Part shown: positions 1 to 9,085 of the stretch, in pieces
Position numbering within the stretch: position 1 is the first letter of the stretch
Layout: every line of letters starts with the position of its first letter
Source of the DNA: Burkholderia territorii
Lineage (GTDB): Bacteria > Pseudomonadota > Gammaproteobacteria > Burkholderiales > Burkholderiaceae
DNA: 64,000 nt
Direction of reading: 5' to 3'
NCBI RefSeq assembly: GCF_902833055.1
Contig: NZ_CADFEJ010000003.1
Coordinates: forward strand, 372,001-436,000
Position numbers and translations under genes: made by a program
The notes under the pieces: generated by a model
Seen by the model: only the letters and a program-made list of their open reading frames with translations
The model's database searches: none
Told to the model about the DNA's origin: nothing

Positions 1-450
1 GCGTCGTCGTTTCGACGACCGATCGAATGTGACGGCGCGCGTGAGCGTTCGCGCGTGGCCGCGCATCGAGCGTGCGCATCCGCGCTACGGGTATCTCCCG
101 ACGATGCGAAAAAAATTTGTAACGGTGCGCGCGAAGTGTCGTCGGAAACGCCTGTTCGAACGTATAGGGAGGAAGGGGAGAACGAAGGGCGCGGCGATGA
201 CGGAGAAGGTGTCCGGCGCACGAGATGTTCCGATGCTCGACAAGATGCGGCGGATGCAGTTTCTGCGGCTCGGGAGATCGATTGTAAAGCGTCGAAATGC
301 GTTGCGCAGCCCGTGTTGTCGAGAATGACGAACTTCATACGAAGAGTTCGTGAAAAAAAATAAGAAAGGGTTTAGGATGAATTCGAACGCGCTTGCTTCT
401 GCGCAGTCATAGAAGGCAGGCACGTCTTCAGACTCAGGCGAGGAGGTAGC
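1..450. other. Non-coding leader upstream of prkA
   Basis: I see no convincing gene here. The short open frames lack a ribosome binding site and do not resemble any family I know. An imperfect inverted repeat (ACGAACT at 328-334, AGTTCGT at 345-351) is followed by an A-rich stretch at 353-366. It could form a hairpin in the prkA leader or bind a regulator. The promoter of the prkA operon is probably in this stretch, but I could not identify -35/-10 or sigma-54 elements with confidence. Confidence 0.5.
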
Positions 451-2373
451 ATGGATATTTACAGCAGCTTCGCGAACCGCTTCGAAAAAACGCGAGAGGA
501 AGAGTTCTCGCTGGAGGAGTATCTCGCGCTCTGCAAGAACGATCCGTCAGCGTACGCCACGGCAGGCGAACGCATGCTGGCTGCAATCGGGGAACCAGAA
601 CAAATCGATACCCGCAACGACCCGCGCCTGTCGCGGATCTTCGCGAACAAGGTTATCAAGGTTTATCCCGCGTTTCGTGAGTTCTACGGAATGGAGGAAG
701 TGATCGAGCAGGTGGTCGCGTACTTCCGCCATGCGGCGCAGGGGCTCGAAGAGAAGAAGCAGATCCTCTACCTGCTGGGCCCTGTGGGCGGCGGCAAGTC
801 GTCGATCGCCGAGCGCCTGAAGCAGCTGATGGAGCGCGTGCCGTTCTATGCACTGAAGGGTTCGCCCGTCAACGAATCGCCGCTCGGGCTGTTCGACTAC
901 GACGAGGACGGCCCGATCCTCGAAGAGCAATACGGGATACCGCGCCGCTACCTGAAGAGCATCCTGAGTCCGTGGGCGGTCAAGCGCCTGCACGAATACA
1001 ACGGCGACATCCGCCAGTTCCGCGTGGTGCGCCGCTATCCGTCGATCCTTCGGCAGATCGGCATCGCGAAGACCGAACCTGGCGACGAGAACAATCAGGA
1101 CATCTCGTCGCTTGTCGGCAAGGTCGACATCCGCAAGCTCGAACAGTACGCGCAGGACGACGCCGATGCGTACAGCTATTCGGGCGGCCTGTGTCTCGCG
1201 AACCAGGGCCTGCTCGAATTCGTCGAAATGTTCAAGGCGCCGATCAAGGTGCTGCACCCGCTGTTGACCGCGACGCAGGAAGGCAACTTCAAGGGCACCG
1301 AAGGATTCGGCGCGATTCCGTTCGACGGCGTGATTCTTGCGCACTCGAACGAGTCGGAGTGGAAGGCGTTCCGCAACAACCGCAACAACGAGGCACTGCT
1401 CGACCGGATCTTCGTCGTGAAGGTGCCGTATTGCCTGCGCGTGTCCGAAGAAATCAAGATCTACGAGAAGCTGATTCGCAATTCGTCGCTCGCCGAAGCC
1501 GTGTGCGCGCCGGGCACGCTGAAGATGATGTCGCAGTTCTCGGTGCTGTCGCGCCTGCACGAGCCGGAGAATTCGAGCCTGTTCTCGAAGATGCAGGTGT
1601 ACGACGGCGAAAATCTGAAGGACACCGATCCGAAGGCGAAGTCGTACCAGGAGTATCGCGACTACGCGGGCGTCGACGAAGGGATGACCGGCGTGTCGAC
1701 ACGCTTCGCGTTCAAGATTCTGTCGCGCGTGTTCAACTTCGACACGAGCGAGGTCGCGGCGAACCCCGTGCATCTGATGTACGTGCTCGAGCAGCAGATC
1801 GAACGCGAGCAGTTCCCGCCGGAAACGGAGCAGAAGTACCTGTCGTTCGTGAAGGACGTGCTCGCGTCGCGTTACGCGGAGTTCATCGGCAAGGAGATCC
1901 AGACGGCATATCTCGAGTCGTATTCGGAGTACGGGCAGAACATCTTCGACCGCTACGTCACGTATGCGGACTTCTGGATCCAGGATCAGGAATTCCGCGA
2001 TCACGACACGGGCGAGAGTTTCGACCGCGCGGCGCTGAATGCGGAACTCGAGAAGATCGAGAAGCCTGCCGGAATCAGCAATCCGAAGGATTTCCGCAAC
2101 GAGATCGTGAACTTCGTGTTGCGCGCACGGGCGGCGAATGCCGGCAAGAACCCCGTGTGGACGAGCTACGAGAAGTTGCGCGTCGTGATCGAGAAGAAGA
2201 TGTTCTCGAATACCGAGGAACTGTTGCCGGTCATTTCGTTCAACGCGAAGGGTTCGGCGGAGGAGCAACGCAAGCATGAGGACTTTGTGAACCGGATGGT
2301 CGCGAAGGGCTATACGCCGAAGCAGGTGAGGCTGCTTTGCGACTGGTACCTGCGCGTGCGCAAGTCGTCATGA
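451..2373 (+). CDS. prkA: PrkA family serine protein kinase
   Basis: The 640-residue product matches the PrkA/YeaG family in length and sequence. These proteins have an N-terminal AAA+ domain and a C-terminal kinase-like domain and act in the cytoplasm in starvation and stress responses. The Walker A motif GPVGGGKS is visible at residues 110-117. The start is supported by a strong site, GAGGAGG, ending a few bases before the ATG. It is the first gene of the conserved trio prkA-yeaH-spoVR, followed by yeaH after about 125 nt. In Escherichia coli the homologues YeaG and YeaH act together under nitrogen starvation; the same pairing here is inferred. The substrate is not evident from the sequence. 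Confidence 0.95.
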   Translation: MDIYSSFANRFEKTREEEFSLEEYLALCKNDPSAYATAGERMLAAIGEPEQIDTRNDPRLSRIFANKVIKVYPAFREFYGMEEVIEQVVAYFRHAAQGLEEKKQILYLLGPVGGGKSSIAERLKQLMERVPFYALKGSPVNESPLGLFDYDEDGPILEEQYGIPRRYLKSILSPWAVKRLHEYNGDIRQFRVVRRYPSILRQIGIAKTEPGDENNQDISSLVGKVDIRKLEQYAQDDADAYSYSGGLCLANQGLLEFVEMFKAPIKVLHPLLTATQEGNFKGTEGFGAIPFDGVILAHSNESEWKAFRNNRNNEALLDRIFVVKVPYCLRVSEEIKIYEKLIRNSSLAEAVCAPGTLKMMSQFSVLSRLHEPENSSLFSKMQVYDGENLKDTDPKAKSYQEYRDYAGVDEGMTGVSTRFAFKILSRVFNFDTSEVAANPVHLMYVLEQQIEREQFPPETEQKYLSFVKDVLASRYAEFIGKEIQTAYLESYSEYGQNIFDRYVTYADFWIQDQEFRDHDTGESFDRAALNAELEKIEKPAGISNPKDFRNEIVNFVLRARAANAGKNPVWTSYEKLRVVIEKKMFSNTEELLPVISFNAKGSAEEQRKHEDFVNRMVAKGYTPKQVRLLCDWYLRVRKSS

Positions 2374-2498
2374 CGCGCGCGGTACCGCGCCCGTACGGCG
2401 AGTCCGTACGGGCACCTTCAGAGGCGCCGCCCGCATGACGGCACACGGCATGCGCGGCGAGTGCCCCGGCAGATCGACTTTCGAGCGGGAGACCGGGA

Positions 2499-3767
2499 GT
2501 GCTTCATCAAATCATCGACCGCAGGCTGGCCGGCAAGAACAAGAGCATCGCCAACCGCGAACGCTTTCTGCGTCGCGTCAAGAACTACATTCGTCGTGCC
2601 GTGTCCGACGCGGTGCGCGACCGTAGCATCAAGGATATCCAGAGCACGCAAAGCATCACGATTCCGCGCAAGGACATCGCCGAGCCGAATTTCCGGCACG
2701 CGCCTGGCGGGCGCCGTGAATACGTGCACCCGGGCAACGAAGACTACGTGCGCGGCGACAAGATCCCGCGCCCGCAGGGCGGCTCGGGCGGCGGCGGCAG
2801 TCAGGCGAGCAACGAGGGCGAAGGGCAGGACGACTTCGTGTTCGAGCTGTCGCGTGACGAATTCATGCAGTATTTCTTCGACGATCTCGAACTGCCGCGC
2901 CTCGTGAAGACGCACCTGCTGACGGTGCCGAGCTGGAAGAACGTGCGCGCGGGCTGGTCGGCGGAAGGCACGCCGAACAACATCGACGTCGTGCGCTCGC
3001 TGCGCAGCGCGCTCGGCCGGCGCATCGCGCTGGGCTCGCCGCTCGTCAACGAGTTGCGCGAACTCGAAGCGCAGCTCGAGGCGTTGAAGAGCGATCCGGA
3101 AGACCGCCGCGCGGAAATCGCGACGCTCGAGGCCGAGATCCATCACCTGAAAGGGCGCATCTGGCGAATCCCGTTCATCGATCCGTTCGACCTGCGCTAC
3201 ATCAACCGCGTGAAGCAGCCGCAGCCGTCGAGCCAGGCCGTGATGTTCTGCCTGATGGACGTGTCCGGCTCGATGGACGAGCAGCGCAAGGATCTCGCGA
3301 AGCGCTTCTTCATCCTCCTGTACCTGTTTCTGAAGCGCAACTACGAGCGCATCGAGGTCGTGTTCATCCGCCACCACACGCGCGCGGAGGAGGTCGACGA
3401 GGACACCTTCTTCCATTCGACCGAAAGCGGCGGCACCGTCGTGTCGAGCGCGCTCGAACTGATGCGCAAGGTGATGAACGAGCGCTACTCGCCGACGGAA
3501 TGGAACATCTACGGTGCGCAGGCATCCGACGGCGACAACTGGACCGACGATTCGCCGAAGTGTCGCAAAATCCTGGAAGAGGATATCCTCACCAAGACGC
3601 GCTACTTCGCGTATATCCAGGTCGCGCCCGAAGAGCAGAACCTGTGGCTGGAATACGCGCAGCTCGCGCTGTCGCAACCGCATCTGGCGATGAAGAAAGT
3701 CGAATCGGCTGCCGACATTTACCCGGTGTTTCGCGAATTGTTCGAGAAGCAGGTGGAAATGTCATGA
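2499..3767 (+). CDS. yeaH: YeaH/YhbH family protein (DUF444, VWA-like domain)
   Basis: The 422-residue protein begins with the family-typical MLHQIIDRRLAGKNKS from a GTG codon, so the GTG is preferred. It contains a von Willebrand A-like metal-site motif, DVSGSMD, with the DxSxS residues at 254, 256 and 258. A Gly/Ser/Gln-rich linker lies around residues 90-110. YeaH proteins are encoded beside PrkA and are thought to be its functional partner in stress adaptation; the biochemical role is not established. The stop overlaps the start of the next gene by 4 nt (ATGA), which implies translational coupling. Confidence 0.93.
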   Translation: MLHQIIDRRLAGKNKSIANRERFLRRVKNYIRRAVSDAVRDRSIKDIQSTQSITIPRKDIAEPNFRHAPGGRREYVHPGNEDYVRGDKIPRPQGGSGGGGSQASNEGEGQDDFVFELSRDEFMQYFFDDLELPRLVKTHLLTVPSWKNVRAGWSAEGTPNNIDVVRSLRSALGRRIALGSPLVNELRELEAQLEALKSDPEDRRAEIATLEAEIHHLKGRIWRIPFIDPFDLRYINRVKQPQPSSQAVMFCLMDVSGSMDEQRKDLAKRFFILLYLFLKRNYERIEVVFIRHHTRAEEVDEDTFFHSTESGGTVVSSALELMRKVMNERYSPTEWNIYGAQASDGDNWTDDSPKCRKILEEDILTKTRYFAYIQVAPEEQNLWLEYAQLALSQPHLAMKKVESAADIYPVFRELFEKQVEMS

Positions 3768-5443
3768 CGACCCGCCATCTGCACAACGAGTCGCGCGGCT
3801 ACGCGCCGCGCCCATCCGGCGACACCGCCGCCGGCCCTGCCGCATCGCAGCAAAGCGGCCGGGCCGAGCCGGCGCCGCCGGCCGCCGACTTGCCCGCTGC
3901 CGGGCAGAAGGAAGCGCGTATGAACGTTGCCGAACGCAAGCCGCTGCCGTGCCCGTCCGACTGGACGTTCGAACTGCTCGAGGAATACGACACGCACATC
4001 TCGCAGGTCGCGGAGCAATACGAGCTCGACATCTATCCGATCCAGCTCGAACTGATCAGCGCCGAGCAGATGATGGACGCGTACGCGTCGGTCGGGATGC
4101 CGGTCAACTATCGCCACTGGTCGTTCGGCAAGCACTTCCTCGCGACCGAGAAGAGTTATCGCCGCGGCCAGATGGGCCTCGCGTACGAAATCGTCATCAA
4201 CTCGAATCCGTGCATCGCGTATCTGATGGAAGAGAACACGATGACGATGCAGGCGCTCGTCATCGCGCACGCGGCGTACGGGCACAACTCGTTCTTCAAG
4301 GGCAACTACCTGTTCCGGCTGTGGACCGACGCGCACGCGATCATCGACTATCTCGTGTACGCGAAGAACTACGTCGCCGAATGCGAGGAGCGCTACGGTC
4401 TCGATCGCGTCGAGGAATTGCTCGATTCATGCCATGCGCTGATGAACTACGGCGTCGACCGCTACAAGCGGCCGCAGAAGCCGTCGTTGTCGAAGGAGGC
4501 CGCGCTGCGGCGCGAGCGCGAGGCGTATCTGCAGTCGCAGGTCAACGAGCTGTGGCGCACGCTGCCGGGCAAGAAGCCCGAGTTGATGGAGGAGCAGGAG
4601 GAACGCTATCCGCCGGAGCCGCAGGAGAACCTGCTGTATTTCGCGGAGAAGAACGCGCCGCTGCTCGAGCCGTGGGAGCGCGAGGTGATCCGCATCGTGC
4701 GCAAGATCGGCCAGTACTTCTATCCGCAGCGGCAGACGCAGGTGATGAACGAAGGCTGGGCGACGTTCTGGCACTACACGCTGCTCAATACGCTGTACAA
4801 CCAGGGCAAGCTGGAAGACGGCTTCATGATGGAGTTCCTGCATTCACACAGCAACGTGGTCTACCAGCCGCCCGTCACGAAGCCGTACTACAGCGGGATC
4901 AATCCGTATGCGCTCGGCTTCTCGATGATGAGCGACATTCGGCGCATCTGCGAGGCGCCGACGGAGGAAGACTACAAGTGGTTCCCGGAGATCGCGGGCA
5001 CCCCGTGGCTGCCGGCGATGCACTACGCGATGCGCAACTTCAAGGACGAGAGCTTCATCGCGCAGTATCTGTCGCCGAATCTGATCCGCGAGATGCGGCT
5101 GTTCTCCGTGCTCGACGACGACATGCGCGACTCGCTCGAGGTATCGGCGATCCACGACGAGTCCGGCTACCAGTACGTGCGGCAGGCGCTGTCGCGGCAG
5201 TACGACATCCATCACCGCGAGCCGAACATCCAGGTGTGGGCGGTAAACACGCGCGGCGACCGCAGCCTCACGCTGCGCCACTTCATGACCGACAACCGCC
5301 ATCTGTCGAACGACAGCGAGGAGGTGCTCAAGCACATGGCGCGGCTCTGGCAGTTCGACGTGTTCCTGGAAAGCGTCGACGAGGCCGGTACCGTGCGCAA
5401 GCGCTACGAGTGCCGCTACGTGCCGCCGGAGGTGCGGGTCTAG
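3764..5443 (+). CDS. spoVR: SpoVR family protein
   Basis: The product is a clear SpoVR/YcgB homologue, with the conserved core starting near WTFELLEEYDTHISQ and the motif NEGWATFWHY near residue 328. The ATG at 3764 overlaps the yeaH stop (ATGA) and is preceded by AGGTGG. It gives 559 residues, with about 50 extra low-complexity Ala/Pro-rich residues at the N-terminus. A second ATG at 3920, with GAAGGA upstream, gives 507 residues, close to the 510 of E. coli YcgB. Either start could be real. SpoVR proteins travel with PrkA and YeaH; their molecular function is unknown outside sporulating bacteria, where SpoVR affects spore cortex formation. Confidence 0.93.
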   Translation: MTTRHLHNESRGYAPRPSGDTAAGPAASQQSGRAEPAPPAADLPAAGQKEARMNVAERKPLPCPSDWTFELLEEYDTHISQVAEQYELDIYPIQLELISAEQMMDAYASVGMPVNYRHWSFGKHFLATEKSYRRGQMGLAYEIVINSNPCIAYLMEENTMTMQALVIAHAAYGHNSFFKGNYLFRLWTDAHAIIDYLVYAKNYVAECEERYGLDRVEELLDSCHALMNYGVDRYKRPQKPSLSKEAALRREREAYLQSQVNELWRTLPGKKPELMEEQEERYPPEPQENLLYFAEKNAPLLEPWEREVIRIVRKIGQYFYPQRQTQVMNEGWATFWHYTLLNTLYNQGKLEDGFMMEFLHSHSNVVYQPPVTKPYYSGINPYALGFSMMSDIRRICEAPTEEDYKWFPEIAGTPWLPAMHYAMRNFKDESFIAQYLSPNLIREMRLFSVLDDDMRDSLEVSAIHDESGYQYVRQALSRQYDIHHREPNIQVWAVNTRGDRSLTLRHFMTDNRHLSNDSEEVLKHMARLWQFDVFLESVDEAGTVRKRYECRYVPPEVRV

Positions 5444-5470
5444 CCTCGCGCCGGAAATAGTTTGCATCGG

Positions 5471-5497
5471 ACGCCAGCCTCGCGGCTGGCGTTTTCA
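5471..5497 (+). terminator. Intrinsic terminator of the prkA operon
   Basis: A perfect hairpin (ACGCCAGCC, loop TCGC, GGCTGGCGT at 5471-5492) is followed by a short T-run. It lies 28 nt after the spoVR stop and closes the three-gene operon. Confidence 0.85.
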
Positions 5498-5676
5498 TAT
5501 GGCGAACGCGCGGCCGGAGAAAATTTTTCTACATCCGGACGAACCCGGAAAGCCTGTTACTTTACATTTCGCTAAAATCCCGTAGCGCCGTGCGCCGGAA
5601 CCGGTGCCACGTGCGACCGCACGCGGCGGCCCCCAGCCGTCTCGCCCAGAAAGCACTAAAAGGAACAGACCAACCC

Positions 5677-6981
5677 ATGGACGTCCAGACCGACCAAGCT
5701 GCGCTGTCCGCGCATGACACCCGGCGGCGCGTGTTCGCCATCGTCGGCGCCTCGTCGGGCAACCTTGTCGAGTGGTTCGACTTCTACATCTACTCGTTCT
5801 GCGCGCTGTACTTCGCACCGGCGTTCTTCCCGAGCGGCAACACGACGACGCAGCTGCTGAACACGGCCGGCGTGTTCGCGGCCGGCTTCCTGATGCGTCC
5901 GATCGGCGGCTGGCTGTTCGGCCGCATCGCCGACCGTCATGGCCGCCGCACGGCGATGATGATCTCGGTGCTGATGATGTGCGGCGGCTCGCTCGTGATC
6001 GCGGTGCTGCCGACCTATGCGCAGATCGGCGCGCTCGCGCCGGCGCTGCTGCTGGTCGCGCGTCTGTTCCAGGGCCTGTCGGTCGGCGGCGAATACGGGA
6101 CGAGCGCCACCTACATGAGCGAGGTCGCGCTCAAGGGCCGGCGCGGCTTCTTCGCGTCGTTCCAGTACGTGACGCTGATCGGCGGCCAGCTGTGCGCGCT
6201 GCTGGTGCTCGTGATCCTGCAGCAGGCGCTGTCGAACGACGAGCTGAAGGCCTGGGGCTGGCGCATTCCGTTCGTCTGCGGCGCGGCGGCCGCGCTGATC
6301 TCGCTGTATCTGCGCAAATCGCTCGACGAGACCTCGACGAGCGCATCGCGCGACAAGAAGGATGCGGGCACGATCCGCGGCGTGTGGCAGCACAAGGGCG
6401 CGTTCTTCACGGTGGTCGGCTTCACGGCCGGCGGCTCGCTGATCTTCTACACGTTCACCACGTACATGCAGAAGTACCTGGTCAACACGGCCGGCATGCA
6501 CGCGAAGACGGCCAGCAACGTGATGACCGTCGCGCTGCTCGTCTACATGCTGATCCAGCCGGTGTTCGGCGCGCTGTCCGACAAGATCGGCCGGCGCACG
6601 TCGATGATCCTGTTCGGCACGTTCGCGGTGATCGGCACGGTGCCGCTGATGCATGCGCTGAAGACCGTGACGAGCCCGACGGCCGCGTTCGCGCTGGTCA
6701 CGATCGCGCTCGCGATCGTCAGCTTCTATACGTCGATCAGCGGCCTCATCAAGGCCGAGATGTTCCCGCCCGAAGTGCGCGCGATGGGCGTCGGCCTGTC
6801 GTATGCGGTCGCGAACGCGATCTTCGGCGGCTCGGCCGAGTACGTCGCGCTGTGGTTCAAGTCGATCGGCAGCGAGGAAACCTTCTACTGGTACGTGACG
6901 GCGCTGTGCGCGATCTCGTTGATCGTGTCCTGGCGGATGCGCGATCCGAGCAAGGAAGGGTATCTGCGTCACGAACCGTGA
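5677..6981 (+). CDS. kgtP: Alpha-ketoglutarate/H+ symporter, MFS
   Basis: The 434-residue protein is very similar to E. coli KgtP (432 residues) along its whole length. It includes the N-terminal [17 protein letters not shown] block, [18 protein letters not shown] and the duplicated MFS loop motifs [10 protein letters not shown] and [10 protein letters not shown]. It should have twelve membrane segments and import 2-oxoglutarate with a proton. The ATG at 5677 matches the family N-terminus, and AAAAGGAAC lies upstream at a slightly long distance. The gene stands alone between two terminators. A possible -10 (TAAAAT, 5574-5579) lies about 100 nt upstream, but no good -35 is seen. Confidence 0.95.
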   Translation: MDVQTDQAALSAHDTRRRVFAIVGASSGNLVEWFDFYIYSFCALYFAPAFFPSGNTTTQLLNTAGVFAAGFLMRPIGGWLFGRIADRHGRRTAMMISVLMMCGGSLVIAVLPTYAQIGALAPALLLVARLFQGLSVGGEYGTSATYMSEVALKGRRGFFASFQYVTLIGGQLCALLVLVILQQALSNDELKAWGWRIPFVCGAAAALISLYLRKSLDETSTSASRDKKDAGTIRGVWQHKGAFFTVVGFTAGGSLIFYTFTTYMQKYLVNTAGMHAKTASNVMTVALLVYMLIQPVFGALSDKIGRRTSMILFGTFAVIGTVPLMHALKTVTSPTAAFALVTIALAIVSFYTSISGLIKAEMFPPEVRAMGVGLSYAVANAIFGGSAEYVALWFKSIGSEETFYWYVTALCAISLIVSWRMRDPSKEGYLRHEP

Positions 6982-6988
6982 TCGACCG

Positions 6989-7008
6989 GGCAGCCTCGCG
7001 AGGCTGCC
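6989..7008 (+). repeat. Inverted repeat after kgtP
   Basis: GGCAGCCTCGCGAGGCTGCC is a perfect palindrome 7 nt after the kgtP stop. It has no T-run, so it more likely stabilises the 3' end than terminates by itself; the true terminator follows at 7035. Confidence 0.5.
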
Positions 7009-7034
7009 TGCATCGACCGGCAACGGGCAACGGG

Positions 7035-7070
7035 ACGGCGCTCCGCCACACAGGCGGCGCGCCGTTTTTT
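7035..7070 (+). terminator. Intrinsic terminator of kgtP
   Basis: A 13-bp stem with one mismatch (7035-7047 with 7052-7064) and a 4-nt ACAC loop is followed directly by six further T residues. This is a textbook rho-independent terminator. Confidence 0.9.
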
Positions 7071-7144
7071 CATGCGCGCGGCGTGCGCACGAGCGCAGGC
7101 AAGCTCATCGCGGGACGCGCGATATCGATATCGGAATCGCTTCG

Positions 7145-7244
7145 TTGTCGGCCGCCGGCGAAGCTCTTATGCTGAGCGCGTAGTTCGTGTGACACCTCCT
7201 TGACTGGGATTCGCGCCCGCTGCGTGCAGCGGGCGTCTTTTTTT
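7145..7244 (+). ncRNA. Candidate small RNA with anti-Shine-Dalgarno segment
   Basis: A well-formed sigma-70-type promoter (TTGTCG 7145-7150, 17-nt spacer, TATGCT 7168-7173) is followed about 60 nt downstream by a strong intrinsic terminator. That terminator has 9-bp stems 7214-7222/7227-7235 and a T-run to 7244. No open frame of useful length lies between. The predicted transcript of about 65 nt carries CACCTCCTT at 7193-7201, identical to the 3' end of 16S rRNA, in a stretch with no obvious pairing. It could therefore pair with ribosome binding sites of mRNAs. Alternatively it is the attenuated leader of the downstream ABC transporter operon, whose start is about 195 nt beyond the terminator. 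Confidence 0.55.
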
Positions 7245-7389
7245 CCACGCACGCCATCGCGCCCGCCGCCTGCGAGCGTCATCACGAATCCGGCAGAGCA
7301 AAGCAGCATTTGTTGGTTCGGAATCGCCGCACGCGCTGATACGTTAGCGGCTTCGCGACGATACACGGCGTCGCGATGTTCCTCGAACC

Positions 7390-7414
7390 GGCCGCCGCGC
7401 GATCCGCGGCGGCC
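7390..7414 (+). promoter_or_regulatory. Leader hairpin before the ABC binding-protein gene
   Basis: GGCCGCCGCG at 7390-7399 pairs perfectly with CGCGGCGGCC at 7405-7414 around a 5-nt loop, ending 24 nt before the start codon. There is no long T-run, so a translational or RNA-stability role is more likely than termination. Confidence 0.4.
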
Positions 7415-7438
7415 TTGATAACAAATCAGGTCGTGCTC

Positions 7439-8254
7439 ATGAAAATCCACACTCTCGCCACGTGGCTCGTCGGGGCCGCGCTCGTCACGTCCGGCACGCT
7501 CGCGCACGCGGACCGCCTCGACGACATCCGCAAGGCCGGCGTGCTGCGCGTCGCGACTTTCGACAGCAATCCGCCGTTCGGTTACGTCGACGCCAAAAGC
7601 AATCGCATCGTCGGCCTCGACGTCGACTATGCGAAGGCGCTGGCCGACAAGCTCGGCGTGAAGCTGCAGCTGCAGCCGACCAATCCCGCGAACCGCATTC
7701 CGTTCCTGACGTCCGGCAAGGTCGATCTGGTGCTCGCGAACTTCACGATCACCGACGAGCGCGCGAAGCAGGTCGACTTCAGCATCCCGTATTTCTCGTC
7801 GGGCCAGCAGTTTCTCGCGAAGAAGGGCGTGCTCAAATCGGCCGACCAGTTGAACGGCCTGCGCGTCGGCGCCGACAAGGGCACGACCAACGAGATCACG
7901 CTGCGCGAGAAATTCCCGAAGGCGACGATCGTCGCGTACGACGACACGCCGTTCGCGTTCGCCGCCCTGCGCGCCGGCAACGTGCAGGCGATCACGCAGG
8001 ACGGGCCGAAACTGATCGGCCTGCTCGCGAACGTGCCCGACAAGCAGAACTACGAGATCCCGGCGTTTACGATCTCGAACGACTACATGGGCGTCGGCGT
8101 GCCGAAGCGCGAGACGCGCCTGCTCGGCTTCGTCAACGACACGCTGAAGGGCCTCGAGGCGAATGGCCGCGCGGGGCAGATCTACGACGCGTGGTTCGGG
8201 CCGACGACGAAGACGCCGCTCACGCGCATCTTCCGCATCGGCGACAAGACCTGA
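7439..8254 (+). CDS. Amino-acid ABC transporter periplasmic binding protein (family 3)
   Basis: The 271-residue product has a signal peptide (residues 1-24, cleavage after AHA) and a family-3 solute-binding fold. The mature protein starts DRLDDIRKAGVLRV, followed by the typical NPPFGYVD and VDLVLANFTITDERAKQVDFS segments. It should capture a polar amino acid in the periplasm and pass it to the two permeases encoded just downstream. The exact ligand cannot be read from the sequence. The ATG at 7439 is chosen because it begins the signal peptide; an in-frame start at 7376 would add an implausible N-terminal extension through the leader hairpin. Confidence 0.9.
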   Translation: MKIHTLATWLVGAALVTSGTLAHADRLDDIRKAGVLRVATFDSNPPFGYVDAKSNRIVGLDVDYAKALADKLGVKLQLQPTNPANRIPFLTSGKVDLVLANFTITDERAKQVDFSIPYFSSGQQFLAKKGVLKSADQLNGLRVGADKGTTNEITLREKFPKATIVAYDDTPFAFAALRAGNVQAITQDGPKLIGLLANVPDKQNYEIPAFTISNDYMGVGVPKRETRLLGFVNDTLKGLEANGRAGQIYDAWFGPTTKTPLTRIFRIGDKT

Positions 8255-8360
8255 GCCGCGGGCCACGTGTGCCGCGTTTCGCCGCCGGCCGCGCCGGTGC
8301 GCACGGAGCGCGGCGCTTTCCGTTTCTTTTCGATCGCGCGCTTCGCGCACGCACCACCGC

Positions 8361-9083
8361 ATGCTCGGCCTGGCTCCCAAATATCTGTCCTGGCTCTGGC
8401 AGGGCTTCCTGCTGACGCTCGGCCTCGCGGCCGCAGCGGCGCTCGCCGCGACCGCGGGCGGGCTGCTGCTCGCCGTCATGCGACATGCACGCGGCACGGT
8501 GCCGCGCATGCTGGCTTCCGGTTACGTCGTTGCGTTGCGCAACACGCCGTTGCTCGTGCAACTGTTGTTCTGGTATTTCGGCGTCGCGTCGTTGCTGCCC
8601 GATACGTGGGTCGCATGGCTGAACGCGCGCCATCAACTGAGCGCGGGCTTCGTCACGCTCGCGTGGCCGTCGTTCGAGTTCGTCGCGGGCTGGTTCGGGT
8701 TGAGCGCGTACACGGCCGCGTTCGTCGCCGAGGAATGCGAAGCCGGACTGCGCGGCGTGCGCCGCGCGCAGCATGAGGCGGCCGCGGCGCTCGGCCTCAC
8801 GCCGATGCAGTCGCTGCGCTACGTCGTGCTGCCGCAGGCCGTGCGCATCGCGCTGCCGCCGTTGTTCGGCCAATACATGAATCTCGTGAAGAACTCGTCG
8901 CTCGCGATGGCGATCGGCGTCGCCGAGCTGTCGTATGCGTCGCGGCAGGTCGAGACGGAGACGTTCAGGACCTTCGCCGCGTTCGGTGTCGCGACCGTGC
9001 TGTACATCGTCGCGGTGGCGGCGATCGAGGCCGCCGCATACGCGGCCGCGCAATGGCGCGACCGGCTCGGTGCGGGGCGCTGA
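8361..9083 (+). CDS. Amino-acid ABC transporter permease (HisM/GlnP type), first subunit
   Basis: The 240-residue membrane protein begins MLGLAPKYLSWLWQGFLLTLG and carries the permease EAA loop EAAAALGLTPMQSLRYVVLPQ. This loop contacts the transporter ATPase, and the family is the inner-membrane subunit of polar amino-acid importers. A 46-residue insert between the first helices (DTWVAWLNARHQLSAG and onward) resembles GltJ-type permeases. The start at 8361 is chosen for the membrane N-terminus. It lies 107 nt after the binding-protein gene, and its stop is 3 nt before the next gene. Confidence 0.9.
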   Translation: MLGLAPKYLSWLWQGFLLTLGLAAAAALAATAGGLLLAVMRHARGTVPRMLASGYVVALRNTPLLVQLLFWYFGVASLLPDTWVAWLNARHQLSAGFVTLAWPSFEFVAGWFGLSAYTAAFVAEECEAGLRGVRRAQHEAAAALGLTPMQSLRYVVLPQAVRIALPPLFGQYMNLVKNSSLAMAIGVAELSYASRQVETETFRTFAAFGVATVLYIVAVAAIEAAAYAAAQWRDRLGAGR

Positions 9084-9085
9084 CG

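Noticed and set aside
29..363. Short overlapping frames at the left edge
   Set aside because: They are Arg-rich, overlap one another in different frames and lack ribosome binding sites.
547..2277. A 576-residue minus-strand frame opposite prkA
   Set aside because: It is a low-complexity Arg/Leu/Val-rich shadow of a well-identified gene and has no family similarity or ribosome binding site.
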